A stretch of 18,828 bases of DNA from DATFKA01 sp042095835 (GCA_042095835.1 JBELML010000128.1:1-18828); one strand, 5' to 3'; shown: positions 1 to 9,352, numbered from the stretch's first letter. Made by a program: numbers and translations. The notes: generated by a model from the letters alone, not told the origin.

Positions 1-1
1 A

Positions 2-76
2 GCCAGAGTAGAAAGTCGCTTTGCTAGCATGATTAGTTTTTCGTTTGATGGAGAAGTTATAAACTACAACAACTAA
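2..76 (+). CDS. 3' end of an unidentified gene (partial)
   Basis: The first 75 bases are open in one frame and end at TAA (74-76). They give a 24-residue C-terminal tail that alternates hydrophobic and polar residues and ends in INYNN. The gene begins outside the window. The tail resembles a terminal beta strand, but it is too short to assign to a family. That it is a real gene end is inferred from the open frame and its same-strand position before the protease gene. Confidence 0.4.
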   Translation, partial: ARVESRFASMISFSFDGEVINYNN

Positions 77-158
77 TTTAGTGATTCCTCGATTATGATT
101 ATAGAATGATCGGGATATTGTTCTCAAATCTTAAATTTATGCAACCAAATTATTCAAA

Positions 159-3100
159 ATGAAGAAATACCTATTGAGCCTTTGTCTATTCATTTTTGGG
201 ACTAGCCTATGGAGTCAAGGCACCCAACTTTTAAGACAACCAACCTTAAGCGAAAAACACATCGTCTTTGTCTATGCCAACGACCTTTGGATGGTAGACC
301 GTACTGGAGGAGACGCTCGCCGTCTAACCACCGACGAAGGTGCAGAAAGCCTACCTCATTTTTCACCGGATGGTCAAACGATTGCCTTTACCGCGCAGTA
401 TGATGGTAATGTAGATGTTTACAGTATTCCAATTACTGGGGGTGTTCCTAAAAGACACACTTGGCATCCGGGAGCGGATTTTGTGCAAGGGTGGACACCT
501 GATGGTTCAGCAGTTGTTTTTAGATCTACCCGTGAAGGTCGGCCTACTCGATTGAATCGTTTGTATCAAATTGAGGTAGACGGTGTCTGGCCTACTCCCT
601 TAGAAGCACCAAGAGCTGCCTATGGAGAAATTTCTCCAGATGGGTCAAAAATTGCTTATACACCTATCACTTTCTGGGACGCCGAATGGCGAAATTATCG
701 TGGTGGACAAGCCATGCCGATTTGGATTGTTGACCGCAAAACGCTTGAGCTACAACGTACACCTCAACCAGACCAAGAACGTCATTTGGATCCTGTTTGG
801 GTAGGAGATGAGGTCTATTTTCTATCTGAAAGAGACTATGCCAGCAACATCTGGAAGTATAATCTACAATCTGAAGTAGTAGAGCAAATTACTTTTCATA
901 AAGATTTTGATATAAAGAGCCATGATTCTTATGGTTCGGAGATTGTCTATGAGCAAGGTGGATACCTACACCTGTTGGACACAAAGACTAAAAAATCAGC
1001 TCAGCTTGAAATCAACGTTAGAGGTGATATTGATTGGGCTAGACCTCGTTGGGAAAATGTTGCAGGACGAAGTTTAACCAACGCCTCGCTTTCCCCCAAT
1101 GGTCAAAGAGCACTTTTTGAATACAGAGGAGATATTTTCACCGTACCTAAAAAAGAAGGCAACTGGCGAAACCTGACACAGTCCTCTGGTGAAGCAGATC
1201 GTGCTCCAGCCTGGTCACCAGATGGTGAGAAAATTGCTTGGTTTTCAGATAAAAGTGGTGAATATCAGCTTGTCATTGCCGATCAGATGGGTAAAGAGAT
1301 CACTTCAATTACTTTAAATAATACCTTCTATTTTCGTCCAGAATGGTCAGCAAATAGTAAGCATATTGCTTTTACCGATACCCATTACAACATCTGGGTA
1401 GTCAATACAGCAACCCAATCTGTGGAAAAAGTAGATACGGATGGTTTTGCGCATCCTGATCGGAGTATGAATCCAGTTTGGTCACCAGATGGCCGCTGGA
1501 TAGCTTATGCAAAACAGCTAGAAAATTCTTTTAAAGTGATCATGATTTATGATACTGAAAGTAAAACTACCCAACAACTAACCAATAGTCTAGCAGATGC
1601 AATTTCTCCTGTTTGGGACCAGAATGGCAAGTATCTTTATTTTGGAGCGAGTACGGATTATGGTTTGAATACGGGGTGGTTGGATATGAGTTCTTATGAT
1701 CCGTCGATTACGAGAAGTATCTATATGGTCGTGTTGGATAATAACTTGGCAGACCCAATGGTGCCACTCAGCGATGAAGAAGGTGCCGAAGAAGAAAAAG
1801 AAGAAGATCGTACGGATAGTGTAGTTATCAATTTTGAGAATATTGAAAGAAGAATTTTAGCATTACCCGTCCCAAGAAGAAACTATGTTGCTTTAATGGG
1901 AGGACCAAAAGGGCACGTCTTCTATGCAGAGGCTATTCCTAATCAAAGAGGATTGACCTTGCATCGATATAGTCTCAAGGATCGTAAAAGTATAGCCTTT
2001 TTATCTGGCGTGAGTTCAGGCTCGATCTCCCACGATCGTAAAAGTTTGCTATACAATGGAGGTGGATCTTGGGGAGTTGTTAAAGCTATTGCAGGAAAAG
2101 CAAAAGTTGGTGATGGTAAATTGAAAACCAATATGCGTATGAAAGTCCACCCAGGTGAAGAGTGGCAACAAATCTATCGAGAAGGTTGGCGCTATCAGCG
2201 TGATTTTCTCTATGTAGACAATGTACACGGCGCTCCCTGGGATGAGGTTTTTGAGTGGTACCAACCTTGGGTAAAACACGTTCGGCATCGTACAGATATG
2301 AACTATATCATCGATATCTTGGGCGGTGAAGTAGCCGTAGGGCACTCGTACACTAGTGGTGGAGATTTTCCCGATGTAGATCGGGTGAATATTGGTCTAA
2401 TTGGAGCAGACATAGAAGCAGCCAATGGGTATTATCGCATAAAAAAAGTCTATAATGGGGAAAGTTGGAATCCCAATTTGTCAGCTCCTCTTTCTCGTCC
2501 AGGTATGAATGTCGAAGCAGGCATGTATATCCTGGAAGTAGATGGGATACCTGTAACCACGAGTAATAACTTCTATAGTGCTTTTGAGGAAACGATTGGT
2601 CGCCAAGTACAACTTAGAATTAATACAAGTCCTAATGCCGAAGGCTCTAGAGTGATCACCATAGAACCTACCCGTAGTGAGTATTCGCTTCGGACCGCAG
2701 ATTGGATAGAGAGTAACCGCCGAAAGGTGGATGAACTATCTAATGGTCAGTTAGCCTATGTCTACGTACCGAATACTGCAGGTGGAGGCTTTACCTCTTT
2801 CAATCGCTACTACTTCTCGCAGCAACACAAGAAAGGCGTAGTAATTGATGAGCGGAATAACGGAGGTGGTTCAGCAGCCGATTATATGATCGACATTATG
2901 AACCGTAAGTTGATGGGCTACTTCAATAGCAAAGCAGGAGATCGTAGGCCTTGGACCACTCCCATGGCCGGTATTTGGGGCCCAAAGGTGATGATTATCA
3001 ATGAGCGAGCTGGATCTGGTGGAGACCTTTTGCCATATATGTTTAAAGATCAGGAGATTGGGCCACTCATTGGTACACGTACCTGGGGAGGCCTAGTTGG

Positions 3101-3371
3101 AACCTGGGATACACCTCGTTTCATCGATGGGGGGCGGATGGTCGCTCCTCGTGGAGGTTTTTATGACAAATACGGCGAATGGGCGGTTGAAGGAGAAGGT
3201 ATTGCACCAGATGTTGAAGTGATACAAGACCCTTCCGAATTAGCCAAGGGCAATGACCCACAACTGGAAAGAGCTGTGCAGGAAGCATTAAAATTAATGA
3301 GCACTGAAGGCATTAAATTAAAACCAGAACCAGCGGCACCAATACGTTGGAAACGTCCTAAAGGAAACTGA
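159..3371 (+). CDS. Secreted tricorn-like S41 peptidase
   Basis: The product is 1070 residues, the usual length for tricorn protease homologues, which trim peptides with a serine nucleophile. A signal peptide covers about residues 1-20 (MKKYLLSLCLFIFGTSLWSQ), so it should act in the periplasm or outside. Residues 25-530 hold repeated beta-propeller blades with SPDG/W-type turns. An acidic low-complexity stretch (538-556) separates them from later segments. A PDZ domain lies at about 755-845, with MYILEVDGIPV at 789-799, and an S41 catalytic domain at about 850-1050. Visible catalytic candidates are His729 (in GHSY), Ser953 (in AGSGGD) and Glu1011 (in VEGEG). The position before the histidine is Gly, where archaeal tricorn has Ser. 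The ATG at 159 gives a clean signal peptide. An upstream ATG at 138 is out of frame. Confidence 0.93.
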   Translation: MKKYLLSLCLFIFGTSLWSQGTQLLRQPTLSEKHIVFVYANDLWMVDRTGGDARRLTTDEGAESLPHFSPDGQTIAFTAQYDGNVDVYSIPITGGVPKRHTWHPGADFVQGWTPDGSAVVFRSTREGRPTRLNRLYQIEVDGVWPTPLEAPRAAYGEISPDGSKIAYTPITFWDAEWRNYRGGQAMPIWIVDRKTLELQRTPQPDQERHLDPVWVGDEVYFLSERDYASNIWKYNLQSEVVEQITFHKDFDIKSHDSYGSEIVYEQGGYLHLLDTKTKKSAQLEINVRGDIDWARPRWENVAGRSLTNASLSPNGQRALFEYRGDIFTVPKKEGNWRNLTQSSGEADRAPAWSPDGEKIAWFSDKSGEYQLVIADQMGKEITSITLNNTFYFRPEWSANSKHIAFTDTHYNIWVVNTATQSVEKVDTDGFAHPDRSMNPVWSPDGRWIAYAKQLENSFKVIMIYDTESKTTQQLTNSLADAISPVWDQNGKYLYFGASTDYGLNTGWLDMSSYDPSITRSIYMVVLDNNLADPMVPLSDEEGAEEEKEEDRTDSVVINFENIERRILALPVPRRNYVALMGGPKGHVFYAEAIPNQRGLTLHRYSLKDRKSIAFLSGVSSGSISHDRKSLLYNGGGSWGVVKAIAGKAKVGDGKLKTNMRMKVHPGEEWQQIYREGWRYQRDFLYVDNVHGAPWDEVFEWYQPWVKHVRHRTDMNYIIDILGGEVAVGHSYTSGGDFPDVDRVNIGLIGADIEAANGYYRIKKVYNGESWNPNLSAPLSRPGMNVEAGMYILEVDGIPVTTSNNFYSAFEETIGRQVQLRINTSPNAEGSRVITIEPTRSEYSLRTADWIESNRRKVDELSNGQLAYVYVPNTAGGGFTSFNRYYFSQQHKKGVVIDERNNGGGSAADYMIDIMNRKLMGYFNSKAGDRRPWTTPMAGIWGPKVMIINERAGSGGDLLPYMFKDQEIGPLIGTRTWGGLVGTWDTPRFIDGGRMVAPRGGFYDKYGEWAVEGEGIAPDVEVIQDPSELAKGNDPQLERAVQEALKLMSTEGIKLKPEPAAPIRWKRPKGN

Positions 3372-3383
3372 TGATTTATTGAG

Positions 3384-3417
3384 TAGGCGTCATCCTGAAA
3401 ACTCAGGATGACGCCTA
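3384..3417. terminator. Bidirectional intrinsic terminator
   Basis: A perfect 15-bp inverted repeat (3384-3398 paired with 3403-3417) has a 4-nt AAAC loop. It lies in the 52-bp gap between the convergent protease and sulfatase genes. On the plus strand it is followed by ATTTCTTTTATT. On the minus strand it is followed by a mixed, U-poor tract. It can terminate the protease transcript and probably blocks read-through from the opposite side. Confidence 0.85.
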
Positions 3418-3423
3418 TTTCTT

Positions 3424-4875
3424 TTATTGGGGATTAAAACTAAAGACCTCCGATTCGGTCCTAGCTTCTGCAAATAACCTTTCCATTTCTGCAATGATCT
3501 CCGGATGTTGCTTGGCCAAGTCATTGGTCTCGCCAATATCTTTACTCAAGTCATAAAGCTCAATCGGACGATCAGGGTTTTTAACTACATCATATTTGAC
3601 GGCTTTCCAGTTGCCTTTACGGATAGCGATTCTACCACCGCGCTCGTGAAACTCCCAGTATAGATATTCGTGTGGCTCTTGATTTTCTTGGCCTAGTAAG
3701 GAGGGTAAATAGGAAATGCCATCGATTTGATGATCTCCTCTATGAACTCCTGCAAGCTCACATGCTGTGGGATAAAAATCCCAGAAAGCAGAGATATGAT
3801 CACTCTGTGAACCAGGCGTAATTTTCCCTTTCCATTGTGCTAAAAATGGGACACGTATACCACCTTCATAGAGGTCTCTTTTATAGCCTTGGAGTGGGCC
3901 ATTACTATCGAAATAGTCAGGGTCGGCGCCGCCTTCTTGGTGCGGACCATTGTCTGAAGTAAATACAATGAGCGTATTTTCTGATAAACCTAATGCCTCA
4001 ACCTTATCCAAAATTTCCCCGACTTGCTGGTCTAACAAATCGACCATGGCTACAAAGGCAGCGTGAGATTCAGGCTGGGAACCGTAAGGACCTAATCGGT
4101 AGCGCTCACCATCGTCGGTACCTTCATAAACCTTTTCTGGGGGAAATTTTCCACGGTACTTTTCCATGTATTCTTCAGGAGCGAAAAGTTCGGCGTGTGG
4201 AATTAATGAGGCGTAGAATAAGAAAAAGGACGTATCCTTATTTTGCTCAATGAAGTCTAAAGCTTGATCATGAATTAGCTCTGGACCGTAGACTTTTTGT
4301 TCGTTTCCAGCATTTTCTTCTAGCATTACCTTTTCTTTATTATCCCACAAATAATAGGGATAATAATGGTGTGCCAAACGCTGGCAGTTATATCCATAAA
4401 ATTGATCGAAGCCCTGATTGACGGGATCACCTTCTGAGCCTGGAAAACCCAAGCCCCATTTTCCAAAAGTCCCAGTCACGTAGCCCGCATCTTTTAGCGT
4501 CTCCCCAATGGTTATGATCGAATCGGGTAGCGGGTATTGCCCTTCGGGTTGTACTTCTTTATTTCCGCGTACGGGTGTATGACCAGTATGTTGTCCCGTG
4601 AGCAAGGCCGAACGGGAAGGTGCGCAGACGGTATTGCCAGAGTAATGCTGGGTAAATAGCATACCATTTTTTGCTAGGCGGTCAATATTTGGAGTAGAAA
4701 ATCGAGTTTGACCATAGCAACTCAGATCACCATAACCCAAGTCATCTGCCAGGATGTAAATAATGTTTGGTGGAGTAGGATTTGTTGTTTCTTCCGTTGG
4801 GCTTTCACAAGCAGTTATTAGGCAACAAATAGGAAAGCAAAAAAAACAAAAAGCTAACTTATGATTTATAAACAT
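3424..4875 (-). CDS. Lipoprotein S1-family sulfatase
   Basis: This is a formylglycine-dependent sulfatase of the alkaline phosphatase superfamily, which removes sulfate esters from a glycan or small molecule. From ATG at 4875 it has 483 residues. A short hydrophobic signal ends in a lipobox (LITAC, Cys23) followed by an acidic ESPTEE stretch, so a surface or periplasmic lipoprotein is likely. Metal-binding Asp44-Asp45 lie in LADDLGYGD. The C-type signature VCAPSRSALLTG places the formylglycine precursor at Cys84. FTSDNGPHQEGG supplies the later metal ligands, and the C terminus has the usual GNWKAVKYD/ELYDLSKD segment. The longer frame starts with TTG at 4884, so ATG at 4875 is preferred. The substrate cannot be read from the sequence. 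A maturase (anSME or FGE) must be encoded elsewhere. Confidence 0.92.
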   Translation of the reverse strand: MFINHKLAFCFFCFPICCLITACESPTEETTNPTPPNIIYILADDLGYGDLSCYGQTRFSTPNIDRLAKNGMLFTQHYSGNTVCAPSRSALLTGQHTGHTPVRGNKEVQPEGQYPLPDSIITIGETLKDAGYVTGTFGKWGLGFPGSEGDPVNQGFDQFYGYNCQRLAHHYYPYYLWDNKEKVMLEENAGNEQKVYGPELIHDQALDFIEQNKDTSFFLFYASLIPHAELFAPEEYMEKYRGKFPPEKVYEGTDDGERYRLGPYGSQPESHAAFVAMVDLLDQQVGEILDKVEALGLSENTLIVFTSDNGPHQEGGADPDYFDSNGPLQGYKRDLYEGGIRVPFLAQWKGKITPGSQSDHISAFWDFYPTACELAGVHRGDHQIDGISYLPSLLGQENQEPHEYLYWEFHERGGRIAIRKGNWKAVKYDVVKNPDRPIELYDLSKDIGETNDLAKQHPEIIAEMERLFAEARTESEVFSFNPQ

Positions 4876-4901
4876 AAAGATCAACCAGATAAAATTTGGA
4901 A

Positions 4902-4931
4902 ATAAAGTACATTCTCAATAAAAATATCAAA
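4902..4931 (-). promoter_or_regulatory. Candidate sulfatase promoter (weak)
   Basis: On the minus strand TTTG (4928-4931) is followed 18 nt later by TACTTTAT (4902-4909). This is a poor match to the Bacteroidota pair TTTG / TAnnTTTG, but it lies 26 nt before the sulfatase ATG. The assignment rests on position and partial consensus only. Confidence 0.25.
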
Positions 4932-4938
4932 AATTCTT

Positions 4939-4969
4939 TTTGTAATCGACTGATATAAGGTTAATTTAG
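4939..4969 (+). promoter_or_regulatory. Candidate promoter for the PSCyt/DUF1501 operon
   Basis: TTTG at 4939-4942 and TAATTTAG at 4962-4969 are 19 nt apart. This matches the Bacteroidota -33/-7 arrangement (TTTG, TAnnTTTG) with one mismatch in the -7 box. Transcription would start a few bases after 4970. That would place the GTG at 4970 outside the transcript and favour ATG at 4997 as the start codon. Confidence 0.4.
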
Positions 4970-4996
4970 GTGAATCGAAACACAATTACCAAAACC

Positions 4997-7756
4997 ATGA
5001 TTTTCTCCAGGCAACTTCTTGTGATTCTTACCTTACTAGGTGCCCTAGCAATTTTCTTCTTTACTGCCTACGGAGGAAAGAAAAAAATCGATTTTAATAC
5101 CCAGGTGAAACCTATTCTTAATAAGAGATGTATCAGCTGCCACGGTGGTGTTAAAAAGAATGGTGAGCTGAGTATGATGACCCGCAATGATCTACTCAAA
5201 GCAGGAGAATCTGGAAAACAAGCCATCGTTCCCGGAGACCCAGAAGGTAGTGAATTCTATCGCCGGTTGACTACTGATGTTGAAGAAGATCGGATGCCTT
5301 ACGAAGCACCAGCACTACCCAAAGAAGAAGTCAAAATCTTGAAGCAATGGATTGCAGAAGGTGCAGAATGGGGCCTGCATTGGGCACTTGTTCCAGTAGC
5401 AGAAGTGGAGGTGCCTGGTCCCAAAACGGCCAAAGGTGCAGTGGGAGGCGGCTCCCAGAAATGGGCTCAATCGCCTATCGATCATTTCATTATTCAAGAA
5501 ATGCAAGCCCATGATCTCCAACCAGCAGCACAAGCCGATAAAAAAAGTCTCCTTCGTAGAGTCAGCCTCGACTTGATCGGTATGCCAGCGCCTGATGATC
5601 TGGCGGTGCGCTTTTTGAATGATGATAGCCCGGAAGCTTACGAAACCTTAGTAGATAGCCTCATGGCCTCCAAGAAATTTGGTGAGAAATGGGCCTCTAT
5701 GTGGATGGACCTAGCACGCTACTCCGACACCAAGGGGCCTGTTCGTGATCTGAGTCGCTCTATTTGGGAATACCGCGATTGGATCATCCGCGCTTTTAAT
5801 CAAGATATGCCCTATGATATTTTCTTAAGAGACCAGATTGCTGGTGACTTGCTTCCAGACCCAACCGATGCTCAATATATCGCTACGGGCTTTCACCGCA
5901 ATACCAATACCAATGATGAAGGAGGTACCGATAATGATGAGTTTAGGGCTGCCGCTGTAGTTGATCGCGTCAATACAACCTGGGAGGCGCTGCTCGGTAC
6001 GACTTTTTCTTGCGTTCAGTGTCACGGTCATCCTTACGATCCAGTTAATCACGAAGAGTACTATCAGTTCATGGCTTATTTTGATAATACGCGTGATCAT
6101 GACACCTTCGCAGATTATCCTTGGTTACGCAAGCTGTCAGATGAAGATCAAGAAAGGTTAAAAGCACTAAGAGCTTGGGTAGAAAAAGTGAGCACCAAAG
6201 AAGATGGAACAGCGATTTATAAATTTGTAAAAACTTGGCAGCCGGCCTATTATTCTTTACAAGCCGATAGTTTTACGAATGCAGAGATTTATGACACCAA
6301 GTTTTTGACCTTTCGGAATAATGGTATAGCGCGCTTAGCTGATGTCAACTTAGAGGGTAAAGACTACCTCACTTTCCGTTATTCCTCCTGGCAACAAGGC
6401 GGTCAATGGTCACTGCATCTCGATAGCCCCGATGGACCGCCTCTGGCGAGAGTTAATGTCCAACAAAGCGGTCAATGGGCTATTCAAGGGCTAGCCTTAC
6501 CTAAAGATCTCACAGGAAGACATGATCTCTATTTCAGGTATAAAAATAGTCGCTTAGGGAATACCTCCACGGCTGGGGTTCGTTTTGATTGGTTCCATTT
6601 TGGGCAAGCTTTTCCTGGAAAAGGGGACCCTGAGTACCAGAAGTTTAAAGATGAGTACTGGTCTTTGCTGCGTGCAAAAACCAAACATACCCTGATCGTA
6701 GTCGAAAACCCCAAAGATATGTGGCGCGAGACGCGGGTTTGGGATCGAGGGAGCTGGGTTTCTCAAACAGAAGTGGTCGAACCTGCCGTTCCAAAAATTT
6801 TCAATCCTATTCCAGAGGGCGCGCCTAATAATCGAATGGGTTTAGTACAATGGTTGATAGCCAAAGAAAATCCACTCACTTCGCGCACGATTGTCAATCG
6901 AATTTGGGAGCAACTCATGGGCAAAGGTCTAGTAGAAACACTAGAAGACCTGGGCACGCAGGGTTTCCCACCTACGCATCCCGAACTATTGGAATACCTT
7001 TCCTGGCAAATGATGAACGACTATGAGTGGTCAATGAAGCGATTGATCAAAGAGATCGTCCATTCGGCTACGTACCAACAGTCGGCTATAGCGCCTCTTG
7101 CACAGATAGAACAAGATCCGAAAAATACTTGGTACAGTCGAGCGGATCGTACCAGGTTGAGTGCTGAGCAAGTTAGAGATCAATCCTTAATGGTTAGTGG
7201 ATTACTTAGTGGTAAAATGTATGGCCCTGGCGTAATGCCTTACCAGCCAGATGCAATCTGGAATAATCCTTATAATGAAGAAGCATGGATCATTAGCGAA
7301 GGTGAAGATAAATACCGCCGGGCAATTTATACCTTCTGGAAAAGGACTGCTCCTTATCCAGCCATGCTCACCTTTGATGCTGCCTCTAGGGATGTTTGTT
7401 CTCCGCGACGGATTCGTACCAATACACCACTTCAGGCTCTTGTGACCATGAATGATCCCAGCTATTTTGAGGCGGCCATTCATCTAGCAAAATTAAGTAA
7501 AGACCATACAGCAGATATTAAAGATCAAATCCGCTACGCCTATAGCCGAGCAATCGGACAGGAAGCTTCAGATGATAAACTGCGTACCTTGATTAAGTTA
7601 TATAAGGAAATGCAGACAGACTACGCAGGTGATCAGACCGGTGTACTCGATATGCTTGAAGCCTTAGAAGAACAATACAAGACAGCGGATATGGCTGCAT
7701 TGGCTATTGTCGCGAATACAATTATGAACCTGGATGAGTTTATCACCCGAAGTTAG
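4997..7756 (+). CDS. PSCyt1-DUF1549-DUF1553 haem-binding protein with CBM6-like domain
   Basis: The 919-residue product (from ATG 4997) has the multi-domain plan described mainly in planctomycetes. An N-terminal hydrophobic segment (about 5-25) is a membrane anchor or signal. A cytochrome-c-like PSCyt1 domain follows, with haem motif CISCH (Cys45, Cys48, His49). A DUF1549 (PSCyt2) domain spans about 159-365 and contains a second CxxCH (CVQCH, 339-343) within CVQCHGHPYDP. A beta-rich segment at about 426-539 resembles a family 6 carbohydrate-binding module. DUF1553 (PSD1) covers about 612-875, with NRIWEQLMGKG and the SPRRIRTNTPLQAL motif. The biochemical role of the family is unproven. Two haem sites suggest redox chemistry or electron transfer outside the cytoplasm, and the CBM-like part suggests glycan contact. 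DUF1501 follows 63 bp downstream. An in-frame GTG at 4970 would add nine residues. Confidence 0.9.
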   Translation: MIFSRQLLVILTLLGALAIFFFTAYGGKKKIDFNTQVKPILNKRCISCHGGVKKNGELSMMTRNDLLKAGESGKQAIVPGDPEGSEFYRRLTTDVEEDRMPYEAPALPKEEVKILKQWIAEGAEWGLHWALVPVAEVEVPGPKTAKGAVGGGSQKWAQSPIDHFIIQEMQAHDLQPAAQADKKSLLRRVSLDLIGMPAPDDLAVRFLNDDSPEAYETLVDSLMASKKFGEKWASMWMDLARYSDTKGPVRDLSRSIWEYRDWIIRAFNQDMPYDIFLRDQIAGDLLPDPTDAQYIATGFHRNTNTNDEGGTDNDEFRAAAVVDRVNTTWEALLGTTFSCVQCHGHPYDPVNHEEYYQFMAYFDNTRDHDTFADYPWLRKLSDEDQERLKALRAWVEKVSTKEDGTAIYKFVKTWQPAYYSLQADSFTNAEIYDTKFLTFRNNGIARLADVNLEGKDYLTFRYSSWQQGGQWSLHLDSPDGPPLARVNVQQSGQWAIQGLALPKDLTGRHDLYFRYKNSRLGNTSTAGVRFDWFHFGQAFPGKGDPEYQKFKDEYWSLLRAKTKHTLIVVENPKDMWRETRVWDRGSWVSQTEVVEPAVPKIFNPIPEGAPNNRMGLVQWLIAKENPLTSRTIVNRIWEQLMGKGLVETLEDLGTQGFPPTHPELLEYLSWQMMNDYEWSMKRLIKEIVHSATYQQSAIAPLAQIEQDPKNTWYSRADRTRLSAEQVRDQSLMVSGLLSGKMYGPGVMPYQPDAIWNNPYNEEAWIISEGEDKYRRAIYTFWKRTAPYPAMLTFDAASRDVCSPRRIRTNTPLQALVTMNDPSYFEAAIHLAKLSKDHTADIKDQIRYAYSRAIGQEASDDKLRTLIKLYKEMQTDYAGDQTGVLDMLEALEEQYKTADMAALAIVANTIMNLDEFITRS

Positions 7757-7778
7757 GAAGGCATAACTTCTATTAGTC

Positions 7779-7815
7779 CATTGACTCATTCACTCATTGC
7801 AAATTGACACATTGA
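7779..7815 (+). repeat. Degenerate 8-mer tandem repeat
   Basis: The spacer between the PSCyt and DUF1501 genes holds CATTGACT, CATTCACT and CATTGCAA in direct succession (7779-7802), then ATTGACA and CATTGA. It ends five bases before the DUF1501 start at 7820. Confidence 0.55.
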
Positions 7816-7819
7816 ATAG

Positions 7820-9304
7820 ATGAACAACATAGCACAGGAGGCCAAAATGGCCGCTTTAACACATCGTACTAGAAGATTATTTCTCAAAGAATGTGCTTTG
7901 GGGCTTGGCAGCCTGGCATTTGGTTCGCTACTGAATAGTTGTAGTAGCGGAGCCGATAGCGTTGCCAATTTTTTTGATCCGAATAATCCGCTAGCTCCAA
8001 GGCTGCCACACTTTGCGGCTAAGGCAAAGGCAGTGATTTATATTCATTTGGCGGGGGCACCCTCTCAACTGGAGTTGTTTGATTATAAACCAGAGTTGCA
8101 TAAACTCGATGGCAAACCATGTCCACCTTCTTTATTAGATGGAAAACGCTTTGCCTTTATTAGAGGTGTCCCGACCATGTTAGGACCTAAAGCTACTTTT
8201 AAGCAGCGTGGCGATTCCGGACATTGGATATCCAACCATGTACCCTATTTAGCTGAGGTTGCTGATGAAGTTACCTTTCTTAAGGCTATGCATACCGACC
8301 AATTCAATCATGCACCTGCTCAATTGATGATGCACACGGGTAGCCCTCGATTGGGTCGACCAAGTATGGGGTCTTGGGTGACTTATGGTTTAGGATCGGA
8401 AAGCGATAATTTGCCAGGCTTTGTAGTGCTAAATTCAGGGGGCAATAACCCAGATGCGGGTAAATTAGTTTGGGGGAATGGATTTCTACCATCTGTATAT
8501 CAAGGGGTACGCTGTCGGTCACAGGGAGACCCGGTTTTATTCCTTGGTGATCCCAAAGGCGTAAATGCTCAGCGTAGAAGAGCCTCGATTGATGCGATGA
8601 ATGAAATTAATCGAATCGCACACGAGGAATTCCAAGACCCAGAGATTCTTTCGCGGATTTCTCAATATGAGATGGCATTCCGGATGCAGACTTCTGTGCC
8701 AGATGTGATGAGTATCGACAATGAGCCTGACTATATCCACAAGATGTATAATACCCAACCAGGACAAGTGAGCCTAGCTAATAATTTGCTGCTAGCTAGA
8801 AAACTCGTAGAAAAAGGGGTGCGCTTTGTGCAATTATTTGATTGGGGCTGGGATTCTCACGGGACAGGGACTTATGATGATTTGGAGAATTCCTTCGTGC
8901 AAAAGTGTAAAGAGATGGATCAGCCGGTCGCGGCCTTGATCATGGATCTCAAACAAAGAGGACTTTTGGAAGAAACTCTAGTGGTTTGGGGAGGAGAGTT
9001 TGGCCGTACACCAATGCAAGAAAACAGGAATGGTTCGGAGCTAGCTTTTGCGGGTAGAGACCACAATCCGGATGCCTTCACGATGTGGATGGCAGGTGGA
9101 GGTGTCAAACGCGGGCATAGTCACGGAGCTACCGATGAAATTGGCTATGCGGGAGTAGAAGGACGAACCAGTATCTATGATCTACAGGCCACTATTCTAC
9201 ACCAAATGGGCATGGACCACGAGCGATTAACTTACCAATTTCAGGGACGCCCCTTCCGTTTGACAGATGTACACGGCGAGGTGATTCGGGAGATTATTGG
9301 GTAG
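7820..9304 (+). CDS. Tat-exported DUF1501 protein
   Basis: This 494-residue member of the DUF1501 family has the family's core motifs: WGGEFGRTP (Glu393 in it), a GRDHNP segment and the C-terminal GRTSIYDLQATILHQMG block. The fold is related to the sulfatase/alkaline phosphatase superfamily, but there is no CxPSR formylglycine motif, so no sulfatase activity is claimed. The N terminus has a twin-arginine motif (TRRLFLK, residues 17-23), a hydrophobic stretch and LLNSC (Cys41), which suggests a Tat-exported lipoprotein. DUF1501 genes habitually follow PSCyt1/PSD1 genes, as here, so co-function is likely although the reaction is unknown. An alternative ATG at 7847 has AGGAGG-like sequence five bases upstream and keeps the RR motif. 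ATG 7820 fits the usual N-terminal extension better. Confidence 0.92.
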   Translation: MNNIAQEAKMAALTHRTRRLFLKECALGLGSLAFGSLLNSCSSGADSVANFFDPNNPLAPRLPHFAAKAKAVIYIHLAGAPSQLELFDYKPELHKLDGKPCPPSLLDGKRFAFIRGVPTMLGPKATFKQRGDSGHWISNHVPYLAEVADEVTFLKAMHTDQFNHAPAQLMMHTGSPRLGRPSMGSWVTYGLGSESDNLPGFVVLNSGGNNPDAGKLVWGNGFLPSVYQGVRCRSQGDPVLFLGDPKGVNAQRRRASIDAMNEINRIAHEEFQDPEILSRISQYEMAFRMQTSVPDVMSIDNEPDYIHKMYNTQPGQVSLANNLLLARKLVEKGVRFVQLFDWGWDSHGTGTYDDLENSFVQKCKEMDQPVAALIMDLKQRGLLEETLVVWGGEFGRTPMQENRNGSELAFAGRDHNPDAFTMWMAGGGVKRGHSHGATDEIGYAGVEGRTSIYDLQATILHQMGMDHERLTYQFQGRPFRLTDVHGEVIREIIG

Positions 9305-9313
9305 GGGGGAAGA

Positions 9314-9352
9314 GCTATGTGTTATGTAATATGTGCTATGTTAATGAGACCC
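9314..9352 (+). repeat. Left imperfect inverted repeat of the four-helix-bundle cassette
   Basis: These 39 nt, beginning GCTATGTGTTATGTAATATG, match the reverse complement of 10390-10428 at 32 of 39 ungapped positions. Two further degraded copies start near 9411 and 9538 on the same strand. The sequence lies 10 bp after the DUF1501 stop. Confidence 0.65.

Noticed and set aside
7820..9304. A third active sulfatase
   Set aside because: DUF1501 shares the superfamily fold, but the CxPSR formylglycine signature is absent, so sulfatase activity is not supported.
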